33,742 nucleotides of DNA from a virus. The translations under genes were made by a program, and so were the position numbers. Of the stretch, positions 14,098-23,560 are shown piece after piece. The notes beneath the pieces were generated by a model. That model did no database searches, was not told the DNA's origin, and saw only the letters and a program-made list of their open reading frames with translations. Within the stretch, counting starts at the first letter, position 1. Each line of letters begins with the position of its first letter. The stretch is from positions 1 through 33,742 of IMG/VR virus record IMGVR_UViG_3300032820_000056; one strand, 5' to 3'.

Positions 14098-15555
14098 ATG
14101 CCTGGTGTTACGATTACAACTGCGGTTCGAAGTGGTCCCATTGGGAGCACTATTCGCGCATCATCACAAGCCTTTTTCGTGGGCCTCACAGACAGGGGTC
14201 CGACCAATAAGGCCATTCTGGTTACCAGCCTTGCCGAGTTCGAGTCTTACTACGGCGGCTACCAGTCCTATTCCTACATGCATCCCACTGTTGAAACCTT
14301 CTTTGAAGAGGGTGGCACCCAGTGTTGGATCAGCCGCGTTGTAGGCCCCTCGGCCACAACGGGGTTTGTAACCCTGAACGACGGCTCTGCCGACACGGTT
14401 ACCTTCACGGCTAATGGCCCTGGCGCTTGGAGCGACGACCTCACGGTTGGAACTGCTGCGGGCGTGGCAGCCAACACGAGGACTGTAACCCTCTATGTTG
14501 CCGGCACGGCCGTTTTCGTCGCCACGGACACTGCGTCCAGCGAAGAGATTCTCAGCAAGTTCGCCAGCAGCACTGTCGCCTCGTACTACGTCACCGTGAC
14601 TGACGAGGGTGGCGCATTGGTTGACATTTTCGCTCCACAGTCAGTCACAGCCGGTGATGATGACCGGTCCAACGTGACCTCGGCACTCTACGTCGCTGGT
14701 CTGACCAACTTCCTCGACTCCTACGGATCTGGCGCTGTTGCCTGTCCGGAATCACACGTCCAAGAGGTTTATCAGGGCCTGACTGCTCACGCCAACAACA
14801 ACAACCGAGTTGCCCTTCTCCACACGGCCGCGGCACAAACGGCCGCCCAGGCCCAGACAACGGGTATGACGATTCGCACCAATGAGCCCAACGGGGAACA
14901 TGCCGGCCTGTACTGGCCGTGGATTCTCACTCCAACGTTGCTCTCAGGTGTCAACCGGCTAATCCCACCAGATGGGTATGTTGCTGGCTGTCGAGCCCGT
15001 TCCCACAACAACAAGGGATCACATCAGCCCGCAGCAGGCGTGGCTTCTGTGGCCCGGTGGGTTAACGCCATCGAGTTGGAAGTGGATTCCTCCACAGGCA
15101 ATACACTGGATGGCGACAATGTGAACGTGATTCGCCTCATCGAGGGCACGTTCCGCATCTATGGCGCTCGTTCCATGTCGAACGACCCGACGAACTTCCG
15201 TTACCTCATGGCACAGGACACGGTCAACACCATCATCCATGCTGCTAACGCCACTCTAGAGGCTCTTGTCTTCAGCGTGATCGACGGACGCGGCAACATT
15301 TTCGCCTCAGTCCAGGCACGTCTGATTGCCATTCTCGAGCCACTTCGAGAGAGCGGAGCCCTCTACGAGGCCTTCGACGCGAACGGCAAACAACTCGATT
15401 ATGGCTATACCGTCAAGTGCGACAAGGCTCTGAACCCTGCCTCCCAGTTGGCGGATGGGGAAGTCAAAGCAAAGGTCGGCGTCAGAGTGTCAAGTATCGG
15501 CGACAAGATCACCGTCGACATCACCAAGAGCAATCTCACCACCTCGGTGGTATAA
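14098..15555 (+). CDS. Tail sheath protein
   Basis: The contractile sheath surrounds the tube and drives it into the host. The 485-residue protein has the sheath N-terminal region: PIGSTIRASSQAFFVGLTDRGP (as PIGSTIRASS, then FFVGLTDRGP), then LVTSLAEFESYYGG and PTVETFFEEGGTQCWISRVVG near 61-82. A Thr/Val-rich inserted domain follows at about 85-200. The C-terminal core has LIPPDGYVAGCRAR, then NVIRLIEGTFRIYGARSMS and YRYLMAQDTVNTI-like blocks (here FRYLMAQDTVNTI) near 345-380. It ends in the strand region KVGVRVSSIGDKITVDITKS. This core order is characteristic and the length is normal for the family. Its presence makes the phage a myovirus. Confidence 0.95.
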   Translation: MPGVTITTAVRSGPIGSTIRASSQAFFVGLTDRGPTNKAILVTSLAEFESYYGGYQSYSYMHPTVETFFEEGGTQCWISRVVGPSATTGFVTLNDGSADTVTFTANGPGAWSDDLTVGTAAGVAANTRTVTLYVAGTAVFVATDTASSEEILSKFASSTVASYYVTVTDEGGALVDIFAPQSVTAGDDDRSNVTSALYVAGLTNFLDSYGSGAVACPESHVQEVYQGLTAHANNNNRVALLHTAAAQTAAQAQTTGMTIRTNEPNGEHAGLYWPWILTPTLLSGVNRLIPPDGYVAGCRARSHNNKGSHQPAAGVASVARWVNAIELEVDSSTGNTLDGDNVNVIRLIEGTFRIYGARSMSNDPTNFRYLMAQDTVNTIIHAANATLEALVFSVIDGRGNIFASVQARLIAILEPLRESGALYEAFDANGKQLDYGYTVKCDKALNPASQLADGEVKAKVGVRVSSIGDKITVDITKSNLTTSVV

Positions 15556-15570
15556 CGGAGGACATGAATA

Positions 15571-16071
15571 ATGGCCCACGACGGACATAGCCAAAAACTT
15601 TCACAGCGCCAACTCATTGCGGAAATCGTGCCCGCAAGTACCACAAGCCCAGACTGGAATGGCTTCAAGTTTGCCCAGGTCTCCGGTGGCGAAATCACTG
15701 CGGCCGTAGAGAAGGTCTACGCCGGTGGTGATCAGAGCCCATCAGTCCTGTGTGCTCCTTTCGAAATCGGTGACATCACTATTACCGCGCACATGGATGA
15801 CTCCATACTCGAAGACCTCCAAAATGATGGAGGACAGGGCGTTGCCGTGAAACTAGCAGGGATGAGAAAAGGGGTTGGGCGCATGTATTACAACCTCTCC
15901 GTCTACATGCTGGATTGTGACATCCAAGCCATTGGCACCGATCGGATATACAACGGTGCTCTGTTGGTTGGGATCACAGAACCAGAGGGCGACGCTTCTT
16001 CAGGAGCACCTGCTACCTTCTCGCTCACTTTCGCCATCCAGAACGTTACCTCTGGCCTCTTGACCAGTTAA
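15571..16071 (+). CDS. Tail tube protein of a contractile tail
   Basis: The tube is a hollow stack of rings inside the sheath. The 166-residue product directly follows the sheath gene, as is normal, and has the strand-rich composition of tube proteins. Recognisable parts are WNGFKFAQVSGGEITAAVEKVYAGG, split as WNGFKFAQVSGGE and VEKVYAGGD, then FEIGDITITAHMDD, YYNLSVYMLDCDI and ATFSLTFAIQNV at the end. The GGD loop followed by two strands and a helix is typical of the fold. ATG 15571 has GGAGG 9 bases upstream (15557-15561); an ATG at 15564 is out of frame. A short hairpin lies between this gene and the chaperone. Confidence 0.87.
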   Translation: MAHDGHSQKLSQRQLIAEIVPASTTSPDWNGFKFAQVSGGEITAAVEKVYAGGDQSPSVLCAPFEIGDITITAHMDDSILEDLQNDGGQGVAVKLAGMRKGVGRMYYNLSVYMLDCDIQAIGTDRIYNGALLVGITEPEGDASSGAPATFSLTFAIQNVTSGLLTS

Positions 16072-16088
16072 TAAGGAACTTCTGAGAG

Positions 16089-16128
16089 TTGCCGCCATTA
16101 GACATGCGGCTGTGCTAGTTTTCACATC
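16089..16128 (+). promoter_or_regulatory. Hairpin and -10-like hexamer before the tail assembly chaperone
   Basis: GCCGC (16091-16095) and GCGGC (16106-16110) form a 5-base stem with a 10-base loop after the tube stop. TAGTTT (16116-16121), preceded by TG at 16113-ish as an extended -10 (TGCTAGTTT), ends 7 bases before ATG 16129. No ribosome site is visible, so this too fits a leaderless start. TTGCCG is 21 bases upstream of the hexamer. The hairpin could also act as a partial terminator, lowering chaperone expression relative to the tube, but it lacks an immediate U-run. Confidence 0.33.
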
Positions 16129-16677
16129 ATGAGCACAGAACTGTATACCGACGGGTCAGAAGAAAAGTCTACTCCCAAGAAGGAGAAGGCACCCCCTCCA
16201 GCGGCAAACCAGTCTGCCGACGAGCCGTCCACGCTTCAACGTCTGGAGGAAACCATTTCGAAGGAAGTGGAACGTCCCGTCGTGCTGCTTGAAGTTCCCG
16301 ATCGCAAGGGAGTCATGTTGCGCATCAGTCCCAACATCTCCCAAACCAAGATGCGCAATTGGCGCAAGCAGGCTGGCGAGGAAACCAAGAACGGATTGGA
16401 TCCGACCAAGTTCGCTTGTTTTGTTGTTGGGCATACGACGGTCGGCGTTCAGATGGACGGGGAGGAAGTCTACGACGACGATGGCTACCAGATGAACTTT
16501 GCTTCTTCGGCGATTCTCAAGATGACCAAGGCTGGTCGTCCCGTGCCTGACGCTGTTCGTAACTTCTTCGGAACTGATCCCCATGTCGAGGCAGCGGCTC
16601 TCGCTGTCTTGGAGGCTGCAGGGTATTCTGACACCGTTGACACGGTGGACCCTACGACCGAATCTTCGAGTTACTAG
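16129..16677 (+). CDS. Tail assembly chaperone, upstream (G-like) part
   Basis: Tail assembly chaperones coat the tape measure during tail building and are commonly made in two forms by ribosomal frameshifting. The 182-residue upstream part begins with a disordered Lys/Glu/Pro region (1-45). A folded domain follows (VLLEVPDRKGVMLRISPNIS, GLDPTKFACFVVGHTTVGVQ, NFASSAILKMTKAGRP), ending in VEAAALAVLEAAGYSD and an acidic Thr-rich tail where the predicted shift occurs. It lies between tube and tape measure, the invariant place for this gene. Another frame is open across its stop and continues for 47 codons after ATG 16710; see the entry at 16641. The start has no ribosome site. Confidence 0.82.
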   Translation: MSTELYTDGSEEKSTPKKEKAPPPAANQSADEPSTLQRLEETISKEVERPVVLLEVPDRKGVMLRISPNISQTKMRNWRKQAGEETKNGLDPTKFACFVVGHTTVGVQMDGEEVYDDDGYQMNFASSAILKMTKAGRPVPDAVRNFFGTDPHVEAAALAVLEAAGYSDTVDTVDPTTESSSY

Positions 16678-16853
16678 GCGAAGATTCGTATATAAGATCA
16701 GCAGCCCGAATGGGCGAACTGTGGCACACTAACCCTTTGGAACTCCTGAAAACGAACGAGTTTGAATGGGCCGTTCTATTGGCCTGTGCTAAAGTTATAC
16801 AGGATGACCGGGAAGAACAAGAGCGGGTTAGAGAGCGTACTGCCCGCCGCTAA
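16641..16853 (+). CDS. Tail assembly chaperone, -1 frame extension (T-like part)
   Basis: The -1 frame relative to the chaperone gene is open from 16641 to TAA 16851-16853, overlapping the last 37 bases of the upstream gene. Its product reads from YDRIFELLGEDSYIRS through ARMGELWHTNPLELL to FEWAVLLACAKVI and a charged REEQERVRERTARR end. The best slip position found is the Pro codon CCT at 16651-16653, where a P-site shift back by one gives CCC and keeps pairing. That gives a fusion of about 241 residues. A separate start at ATG 16710 is possible but lacks a ribosome site. The helical, charged T-like end just before the tape measure matches the general design of the lambda G-GT pair. No classical X-XXY-YYZ heptamer was found. 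Confidence 0.7.
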   Translation, partial: HGGPYDRIFELLGEDSYIRSAARMGELWHTNPLELLKTNEFEWAVLLACAKVIQDDREEQERVRERTARR

Positions 16854-16883
16854 TAACCGGCTCCAAGTCCCGCTGGAGCACAC

Positions 16884-19800
16884 ATGGCTGACGCAGTTCT
16901 AACCCTAGATGCCCGGTATACGGGCCGGCGACAAGTCAGACAAGCCGAACGGGACATTCTCAAGGTCAAACTTGCCTCTGCTGGCGCCCATTCTGAATTC
17001 AACAAGGTGGCTAAATCTGGCGACCGGATGATTAACGCCATGGGGAAGTCGGGGCAGAAATTCAAGAGAATGATGACCGACTGGGACAAGTTGGTCAGAG
17101 GCTTCGGAACGGTCATTTCCAAAGTATTCGCCGTAGCCACCAAGATGTTTGTTGCCGAATTCGCCCTGATGGCAGCCTCAATGGTCGCCGTGCATGCGCT
17201 GTTCAAAATCGGCAGATGGTTAATGAAGGGGTATCACGGCGCCATCAAGATGATCGCTGGTGCTGCGGCGGGCGCTACGGCTGCCCTGGCGATTCTCTCA
17301 GCAGCCATTCGTGAGCAGCAAGCGGCCATGTTCTCCTACAAGGGGTTGAAGGGCAACTACGCGGATCTCACATCGGGTGTTTCTGCTGTTCGAGCACAGA
17401 TGCGCGGTATGGCGACAGACGTTCGACTGGCCACTCTGGGAGTTGAGAACCTCAACACCATTTTCTCAGGAGCATCGCAAAGGGGAACTTACTCGCAGGG
17501 GTTGGCCAAAGGGCTGCTCGATGTTGCACATGCTGGCCGATCGGGAGCAGACGCGGCCAAATGGATCGGCGAAGTAGTCGGCCTTCTCACCGACCCCAAG
17601 GTGCAATGGGGTGAAATCGAAAAAGCCTTTAGGGGAATGGGCAAAGAGGGCGAACGGACGATGGAAAAAATCCGCGAGGCGGAGATCAAGACCGTTTCCG
17701 CATTGAAGAATGCCATTAAGTCTGGCGAATTGTCAGTGATAGCGGGCATGGAGGGACAGTTCGACGCTGTTGCCGGCACCCTGATGAGCAAACTCAAGGG
17801 TGCGTTTACTATCATCAGAACTGATTTTGCTGATCTCGGTGATGCGTTTATGGGGGATACGAAAGAAGCGGTTGATGACATAGTACATATCTTCAGACGA
17901 ATGTTTGTGCGAATACACGGCAGCATTCTCAGATTCGGCTCAGGCGGCTTTCTTAGTTCTCTCGTATCGGGAGCAGAGTACATCGAAAGAAATATGGTCA
18001 AACTTGTCAGCAAGTGGCTGCCCATGGCAGAGGGCATGTTCGGTCGCATCAGCGATTGGTGGGACAACTTCAAACTCGGCTGGGAGCAGGTAACTAACAG
18101 TCTGGAGCCATTGATCCAAAGTGCTGAAATCATTGAGGACATGTTCAGGCGCATCTTGGTGCCGATGGGCGAGTACCTCAAGGACGCCTTTGGCGACTTC
18201 GGCGTAGAACTTGCCAGGAACTCGGAAGGGTTCGAGCAGTTCGGCGACTCGGTAGGAAACATGATTACTCAGTTCTTCGGCTTGACTACGGAGATAAAGA
18301 AGTTGTGGCTGGAGTCAATGCCGTTTATTTCCAAGGTGATTGACGGACTTTCACAGATGTTCGAAGTGGTTGCTGGTCTGGTCAGGGTTATCGGTGGGGT
18401 TTTCGGTGGGATCGGCGCTGGCATGAAAGGTTTTGCCCCAATGGCTGCCCTGATGTTTATGAGGATGGGCGGGAAGCAACTTCGAAACAATCGAGGAACC
18501 GTCGTGCCTCCGACAAGCACAACGGGAACGATGAACGTGACGGCTGGTTCGGTCAATGTCAATGGTCGTCCTACCGGCGTGACCAAAGGGGGAAATATCG
18601 GGGGACCTCCTGTTGGTGGGCCCGGGTACGTTCCACCCGGTGGCGGTGGCGGTCAGATGCCTGGCCAGCAGAGGCTGTTCGACGACAGGGGAGCAAAAGG
18701 GCTGACATCAAGAGCGGGTGGAGCCGGAAGGGGAGTGGTTAGCGGAAGGACAGTTGCGGGAGGTGTGGCAACTGGCGGCGCAGCGGCACCTGGGGGACCG
18801 ATGATAATGGGTGGTGCGAGAGGAAGGTTAAGCCAGTGGGCGGGGAACGTGAACAAGCAGGCCACCGGGCCCAATTCCCCGTTGAGCAGGTACCAGAGAT
18901 TCCGCACAAACAAAATAGCGCCCATGCTCACCGGTCGGGGAGCGGCGGGGATAAGCAGAGTGTCTGGTTCTATGGGCGGGAAAATGGGCGCCATGATGGG
19001 CATGGGGATCCTTGGCGGCTTTATGCCCGAGGAGGCTCAGGGGGCTATGGCAATGGGTTCAATGTTGTCGATGATTGATCCCCGTTTAGGTTTGGCGGTC
19101 GGTTTGGGTGGCGCTGCCCTGAATTCAAGAACACAGATGGGGGGCATGGTGACTGGCGCTGGTGCTGGTGCTGCCCTCGGCGCGTATGCGGGTCCGTATG
19201 GCATGGCGGCCGGAGCCATTATCGGTGGTATTGCTGGATCGATCGCGGGCGCTCTGGGTGAGAAACGTCATTTGACAAAAGAAGTAAAAGCGGCTGCCAA
19301 GGATCAGGCCCAGGAGATTTGGGACAGCATGGTAGAGGGCATCCGCGAGGTGAGTGAGCGGTACGGAATGGTCGGGGTGACCGGACAGCGCGCAAAGCAA
19401 GCACTTGGTTTGGAAGGCACCAGGGACATGATGGATCTTGCGACCCAGGGGCTGAATTTCGCGGATAATCCCATAGGGGATGGATCGGTAGAGCGTAGTT
19501 GGATGGACTGGGCGACAGTCATTGCGGCCGACATTGCTGTTGGTGCGCTCACTACGGCCGCCATCGTCGGGTCGGGGGGCACGCTGACAGCGCCAGCCCT
19601 TGCCTTTGGAATCGCTGCTTCGGGAGCCGTGCACCATGGCATGATGGGTGTGGGTGCTTTTGGGGAGACGACGGGTGGACCAAGCCTGCAGGCTGGCTAT
19701 GAGGGTTTAACGGGCCATGAGGCTCGCCAGCGAATGATAGAGCAAGTTTTCGCGAGGCAGGACGAGTTCGGCATCACGATGACCGAGCAGCAAAAGCAAC

Positions 19801-21455
19801 AAGCCTTGGTAGATCCGAAGGCGTGGATGCAGGAAATGGGCGCGGAAGTCCTGCCTGAGTTGGTTGCCGGCGAGATGGCCATAGCGAAATACACCCAAAG
19901 GATGAATTTACTCACAGACTTGACGGATCAGAGCGCAGAGGGGATTCACGAACTGGCCGAGGCGGTGGGTCTCAACCTGTTTGACGCAACCATGGAGACC
20001 TCGGAAATGATCAGGCAATTGGCCAACTCGATGGTTGGTACCGCAGAGCAGATCAATCAACTCTTCGCAGAAGTCAAAGCCAGCATATTTGATTTGTTCC
20101 GGATTGAAGTTAGCAGGGATGAAGCCGAATTCGCCTTGGATGAGGCTGCGACCAGTCTCCGTGACCTGTACTCATCGGGGGACTTGGACGAGGAGGCCGC
20201 TACAAAATTCCTCGCGGACTCCTTGAATATGTACACGGCGATATTCGGCGGCGATGAAGCAGCAGGGCTGAAGGCTTTTGTCGCGGATCTCGGTGTGGGT
20301 GGGGCGTTGTACCAGCAGGAGAACGGCATGATCCAGGGCATGGAGGGTGCCGTTCTGCAGGGCACCGCCGCCGACATCATGGACCTAGCCACCGTTCGTG
20401 TGGCTACGGCTCAGCAGAGGGTCGACCAGGAGTTGGTGCAGAGTATTGCGATGAAGTTGGGCCAGGAGGGGATAGGCATTGGGTCTATCAGCGAAAGGGA
20501 GCGTTTGGCTATAGGCGAAGCAGAAGAACGCTTGTTGGCGGTTGGGGACATGCCTGGGGCTTTGCCGGGTGCCACACAGACTCAGATAGATGAGTACGAC
20601 GCGGCCGTGCTGGGTGCCCAGACCACGTTAGCGAGCATCCTGAATCCCAAGAATGACAGTGGTGTCGCTGGTGGGTTTTCTTTCCAGAAGTTGGAAGGAG
20701 TCATCGGACGGCACGGCGCAGAGGCACTAAACGAAACCGAAGTGGCTCAGTTGTTCCACGACAGCACCCTACAGTTCGGCACCTCCGTTGAGCAGTTCGC
20801 CATAGCGATGAACAGCGTAATCGGCATGTTTGGCGCGGCTCCGGCCAACGCGTTCGATCTAGGAATGGAAAATAAAGATTTCGAAATGAACGCCGAGGCG
20901 ACCGGCGCGTTCTTGAGTGCATGGCAGGCGGCTACCGATAAGCCCACGGTGGGCGAGATGCGGAATTTGAAAGACCTTTACAACGCAAGCGAAATCAGCA
21001 ACGATGTCCCATGGGAGGATTCAGCGTTTTACCGGGGAGATACGTCTTCCGCATTTGCTGGGACCATGGCGGCACACAACCGCATCAGCAGCGGAATAGC
21101 CGGCAAACGACTGATCACCTCCGGGCAGAGGAACTTCGCACTGGGGTCGTCTACTTCCGATCACCTCACGGGAAGGGCTTTGGACCTTACTGGCAACAAC
21201 CTTGGAGCCTATGGGGACCGTGTACGCGCCGGAGGCGGCTTTGCCGAAATGCATGGTGTTTCCGGCAGCAGGCATCTACACGCAGTGCCCGCCGGTGACA
21301 CAGCGTCATCCAGAGGAATGTCTGGCGGAACAAGCGGCACCTATAATTACACTATCAATGTGACTGGTGGGCCTGACGCGGGCGCAGAAGAGGTTGCAAT
21401 GTTGGTAATGACTGAAATCCAGAATATTGAAAAATCGAATAGGGAGAGGGCCTGA
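16884..21455 (+). CDS. Tape measure protein with C-terminal M15-like motif
   Basis: The tape measure sets tail length and fills the tube. At 1523 residues, and about 0.15 nm per residue, a tail of roughly 230 nm is inferred. Residues 50-140 are hydrophobic (FVAEFALMAASMVAVHALF, GAAAGATAALAILSA), as in tape measures that insert into host membrane. The centre (about 540-760) is Gly-rich, followed by a Gly/Ala membrane-like part (MAAGAIIGGIAGSIAGALG) and helical stretches to 1350. Near the end SDHLTGRALDL (His1427, Asp1434) and GSRHLHAV (His1464, His1466) resemble the HxxGxAxD and HxH zinc motifs of M15 peptidases, following ITSGQRN. The acidic residue usually three before the last His is not evident, so activity is uncertain. 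The start has GGAG upstream; the TGA overlaps the next ATG. Confidence 0.92.
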   Translation: MADAVLTLDARYTGRRQVRQAERDILKVKLASAGAHSEFNKVAKSGDRMINAMGKSGQKFKRMMTDWDKLVRGFGTVISKVFAVATKMFVAEFALMAASMVAVHALFKIGRWLMKGYHGAIKMIAGAAAGATAALAILSAAIREQQAAMFSYKGLKGNYADLTSGVSAVRAQMRGMATDVRLATLGVENLNTIFSGASQRGTYSQGLAKGLLDVAHAGRSGADAAKWIGEVVGLLTDPKVQWGEIEKAFRGMGKEGERTMEKIREAEIKTVSALKNAIKSGELSVIAGMEGQFDAVAGTLMSKLKGAFTIIRTDFADLGDAFMGDTKEAVDDIVHIFRRMFVRIHGSILRFGSGGFLSSLVSGAEYIERNMVKLVSKWLPMAEGMFGRISDWWDNFKLGWEQVTNSLEPLIQSAEIIEDMFRRILVPMGEYLKDAFGDFGVELARNSEGFEQFGDSVGNMITQFFGLTTEIKKLWLESMPFISKVIDGLSQMFEVVAGLVRVIGGVFGGIGAGMKGFAPMAALMFMRMGGKQLRNNRGTVVPPTSTTGTMNVTAGSVNVNGRPTGVTKGGNIGGPPVGGPGYVPPGGGGGQMPGQQRLFDDRGAKGLTSRAGGAGRGVVSGRTVAGGVATGGAAAPGGPMIMGGARGRLSQWAGNVNKQATGPNSPLSRYQRFRTNKIAPMLTGRGAAGISRVSGSMGGKMGAMMGMGILGGFMPEEAQGAMAMGSMLSMIDPRLGLAVGLGGAALNSRTQMGGMVTGAGAGAALGAYAGPYGMAAGAIIGGIAGSIAGALGEKRHLTKEVKAAAKDQAQEIWDSMVEGIREVSERYGMVGVTGQRAKQALGLEGTRDMMDLATQGLNFADNPIGDGSVERSWMDWATVIAADIAVGALTTAAIVGSGGTLTAPALAFGIAASGAVHHGMMGVGAFGETTGGPSLQAGYEGLTGHEARQRMIEQVFARQDEFGITMTEQQKQQALVDPKAWMQEMGAEVLPELVAGEMAIAKYTQRMNLLTDLTDQSAEGIHELAEAVGLNLFDATMETSEMIRQLANSMVGTAEQINQLFAEVKASIFDLFRIEVSRDEAEFALDEAATSLRDLYSSGDLDEEAATKFLADSLNMYTAIFGGDEAAGLKAFVADLGVGGALYQQENGMIQGMEGAVLQGTAADIMDLATVRVATAQQRVDQELVQSIAMKLGQEGIGIGSISERERLAIGEAEERLLAVGDMPGALPGATQTQIDEYDAAVLGAQTTLASILNPKNDSGVAGGFSFQKLEGVIGRHGAEALNETEVAQLFHDSTLQFGTSVEQFAIAMNSVIGMFGAAPANAFDLGMENKDFEMNAEATGAFLSAWQAATDKPTVGEMRNLKDLYNASEISNDVPWEDSAFYRGDTSSAFAGTMAAHNRISSGIAGKRLITSGQRNFALGSSTSDHLTGRALDLTGNNLGAYGDRVRAGGGFAEMHGVSGSRHLHAVPAGDTASSRGMSGGTSGTYNYTINVTGGPDAGAEEVAMLVMTEIQNIEKSNRERA

Positions 21456-23539
21456 TGGGCAGCGGGCAGATCGAGGCCGATTTCGTAATAGAGGATTGGC
21501 CTACCTCCGGAGGGTCCTCCTTAATCAGTGGGGAATTGAAATGGCCCGTCGAGCACTACAGGTACGATTTTGGTAACATCCCGTGGGCTCATCCAAATAC
21601 AGAAATTTTGGCTGCCAGCGTATCTAATCGCTATTTGGATATCAATAATAAGTTATACGAAAAAACCGATTATGTCGGATTGCGGGGTGTTTTTAAGAAT
21701 ATCTCCATCAACCAGCAGAGGGAGAAGTGGGAGGACGTTAGGTCGCTTAGGCGTTATGTGCTCTGGCGGTGGAATGGATATGCCCCCGGAATAGCCGAAA
21801 CTCAAGCAGATGTTGATGAACTCGCAGAATTAGATAGGGAGTTTAGGAACACGGCGGCGGGAGAGGCCGCAGAGAAGAAGTTAACGGACAGACGATGGAT
21901 GTACTTCTACGATGGCCTATCTCAGGATGCTCAGGGGAATCCCGTGATGACGGCGTACTACATCGACGGACAGGGGCTGTCGTCCAGCAACGAAGGAAAA
22001 GTGGATACTGATTTTTACCAAATGATACACATGGGGTCAGGTTTATCAGGGCCTGATGCACAGGGGACCGATTCGTTTAGCGGAGGTGGCGCGAGTAACG
22101 CCGCAGATGAGATCTTGCTCTCGTGGGCCGATAGAACGAATACCTATGAATATGCTGCCGGAGGCATAGCCGCGACCGAAACTGCCTATCAAGCCGTCTA
22201 CGCCGATGTCCTGGCATGGAACCGACTTGTAGCGGATTCAAATATTACGAACGAAGCCCATGTCGAGCCACTGTTGTCGTATTACAAGACGATACGAGAG
22301 AACATGATGAACACGGCGGGCAGTGTTCTTACGTCTTCTCTGGGTGTTCTCGGTGGACAATTCATGAATCCAGATATGTCACAATCCTTGATTCGTCAGA
22401 ATATTGAATCCCGCCTAAGGGAAACTTACAGCGATGCTTGGGTTGACTTCTTCATGACCAAAGAGAATGTCGGCACCATCACTCCGGAAGGATTTCAAGA
22501 TTTCGGATGGGACCAAGATGCGCGACCGATTCCTGCTGGCACGCCTGCTGGGCAAATCCAAGGACGGAACACCCCCCACGGATGGACGGGGGCGCAAGCA
22601 ATGAACTCATTGAATTCAAGTGCCTACTATGGGCTAGGCGGCGGATCAACGGTTACTCTTGAGAATATGACCGTAGTCGGGTCAGATTTCGCTCTCAACA
22701 ACGCCGGCCATGCGGGCATTTCGGGATATGGGGCATCGGATCCCAATCACGCGCAACTAGTTCAGAGATACCCCAGAGACTTTGATCTTCCCGGCTATTC
22801 GTTACGGACTTTGGGTAGCGCTTTGGAACTGAGTGACATATTCGTATTTCCGTACACTCCTAACGACATACAGTATCAAGCACTGGGAGCAAAGTGGGTG
22901 GAAGTTCCCAGGACCGGGGATCTTCCACTGCTGGAGTTCTCTCAGTGGACCTTAATGAAAGTCTCCATGGAATTCGTCGTTGCTAATATGGTGGTCGAGA
23001 ACAACACGCCGTACCCGGATGGTCTCAGGACAAGTATCTATGACCAACTGGAACAACTCAGGACAATGGCCCAGAGGCCGTTCCCGGTTGAGGTTTTTGG
23101 GCTGGATCAAATGTTGCGCGTTTCGATGAAGCGCGCCGAAATAACCGGAAAGCCGTTGGAGTTCGTTATCGGCGACATGAGCGTCTCGTCGATTCAGCGC
23201 ACTATTCAGGAGGGGAACAAAGAGATCACCAGCGCCCGGGTGAAAATGACCCTGCAGGAAATACCCATCGAGGAATCACTTATTCATCATTTCAGACTAC
23301 CCATCGTTGTTCCTAATATTACTCCCCCAGATGAAGATCAGGGGAGCAGTGGCCGTGTGTTGGTGGTCAGGACGCCGGGTGGCGTGCTAGCGAACGCGGA
23401 GGGTCGGCTGGACGACGAGACCACTGCCAGTCGGGTTAACCCAGGGGTTTTTGACCTCAATGCCTCAACGGAAGCGCAGCCAAGAACGACCGACACCTAT
23501 CCGCAATACGAAGAATGGGGAATCTATGGCAGCGACTAA
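21455..23539 (+). CDS. Baseplate / tail-tip protein with tube-initiator-like C-terminal domain
   Basis: The 694-residue protein follows the tape measure, where contractile-tail phages encode the LysM-type tube initiator or hub-adjacent protein. Residues 1-420 are not recognised; they are acidic, with Tyr/Trp-rich and helical stretches (VRSLRRYVLWRWNG, DELAELDREFRNTAAGEAAEKK). The part from about 455 on has the character of initiator proteins: LSDIFVFPYTPNDIQYQALG, WVEVPRTGDLPLLEF, IYDQLEQLRTMAQRPFPVEV, then EFVIGDMSVSS and ARVKMTLQEIPI. These recall the PBSX XkdP/phage gp53-like region without a visible LysM. The last 80 residues are flexible. The start overlaps the tape measure stop (TGATG). 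The large N-terminal half may be a phage-specific decoration. Confidence 0.65.
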   Translation: MGSGQIEADFVIEDWPTSGGSSLISGELKWPVEHYRYDFGNIPWAHPNTEILAASVSNRYLDINNKLYEKTDYVGLRGVFKNISINQQREKWEDVRSLRRYVLWRWNGYAPGIAETQADVDELAELDREFRNTAAGEAAEKKLTDRRWMYFYDGLSQDAQGNPVMTAYYIDGQGLSSSNEGKVDTDFYQMIHMGSGLSGPDAQGTDSFSGGGASNAADEILLSWADRTNTYEYAAGGIAATETAYQAVYADVLAWNRLVADSNITNEAHVEPLLSYYKTIRENMMNTAGSVLTSSLGVLGGQFMNPDMSQSLIRQNIESRLRETYSDAWVDFFMTKENVGTITPEGFQDFGWDQDARPIPAGTPAGQIQGRNTPHGWTGAQAMNSLNSSAYYGLGGGSTVTLENMTVVGSDFALNNAGHAGISGYGASDPNHAQLVQRYPRDFDLPGYSLRTLGSALELSDIFVFPYTPNDIQYQALGAKWVEVPRTGDLPLLEFSQWTLMKVSMEFVVANMVVENNTPYPDGLRTSIYDQLEQLRTMAQRPFPVEVFGLDQMLRVSMKRAEITGKPLEFVIGDMSVSSIQRTIQEGNKEITSARVKMTLQEIPIEESLIHHFRLPIVVPNITPPDEDQGSSGRVLVVRTPGGVLANAEGRLDDETTASRVNPGVFDLNASTEAQPRTTDTYPQYEEWGIYGSD

Positions 23540-23560
23540 ACTAAACACAGGCTCAGGGTA

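Noticed and set aside
16710-16853. Independent gene starting at ATG 16710
   Set aside because: No ribosome site, and the frame is open well upstream into the chaperone gene, which fits frameshift expression better.
17489-18262. 257-codon antisense frame over the tape measure
   Set aside because: Ser/Pro/Ala-rich shadow of the helical tape measure, with no domain and no neighbours on that strand.
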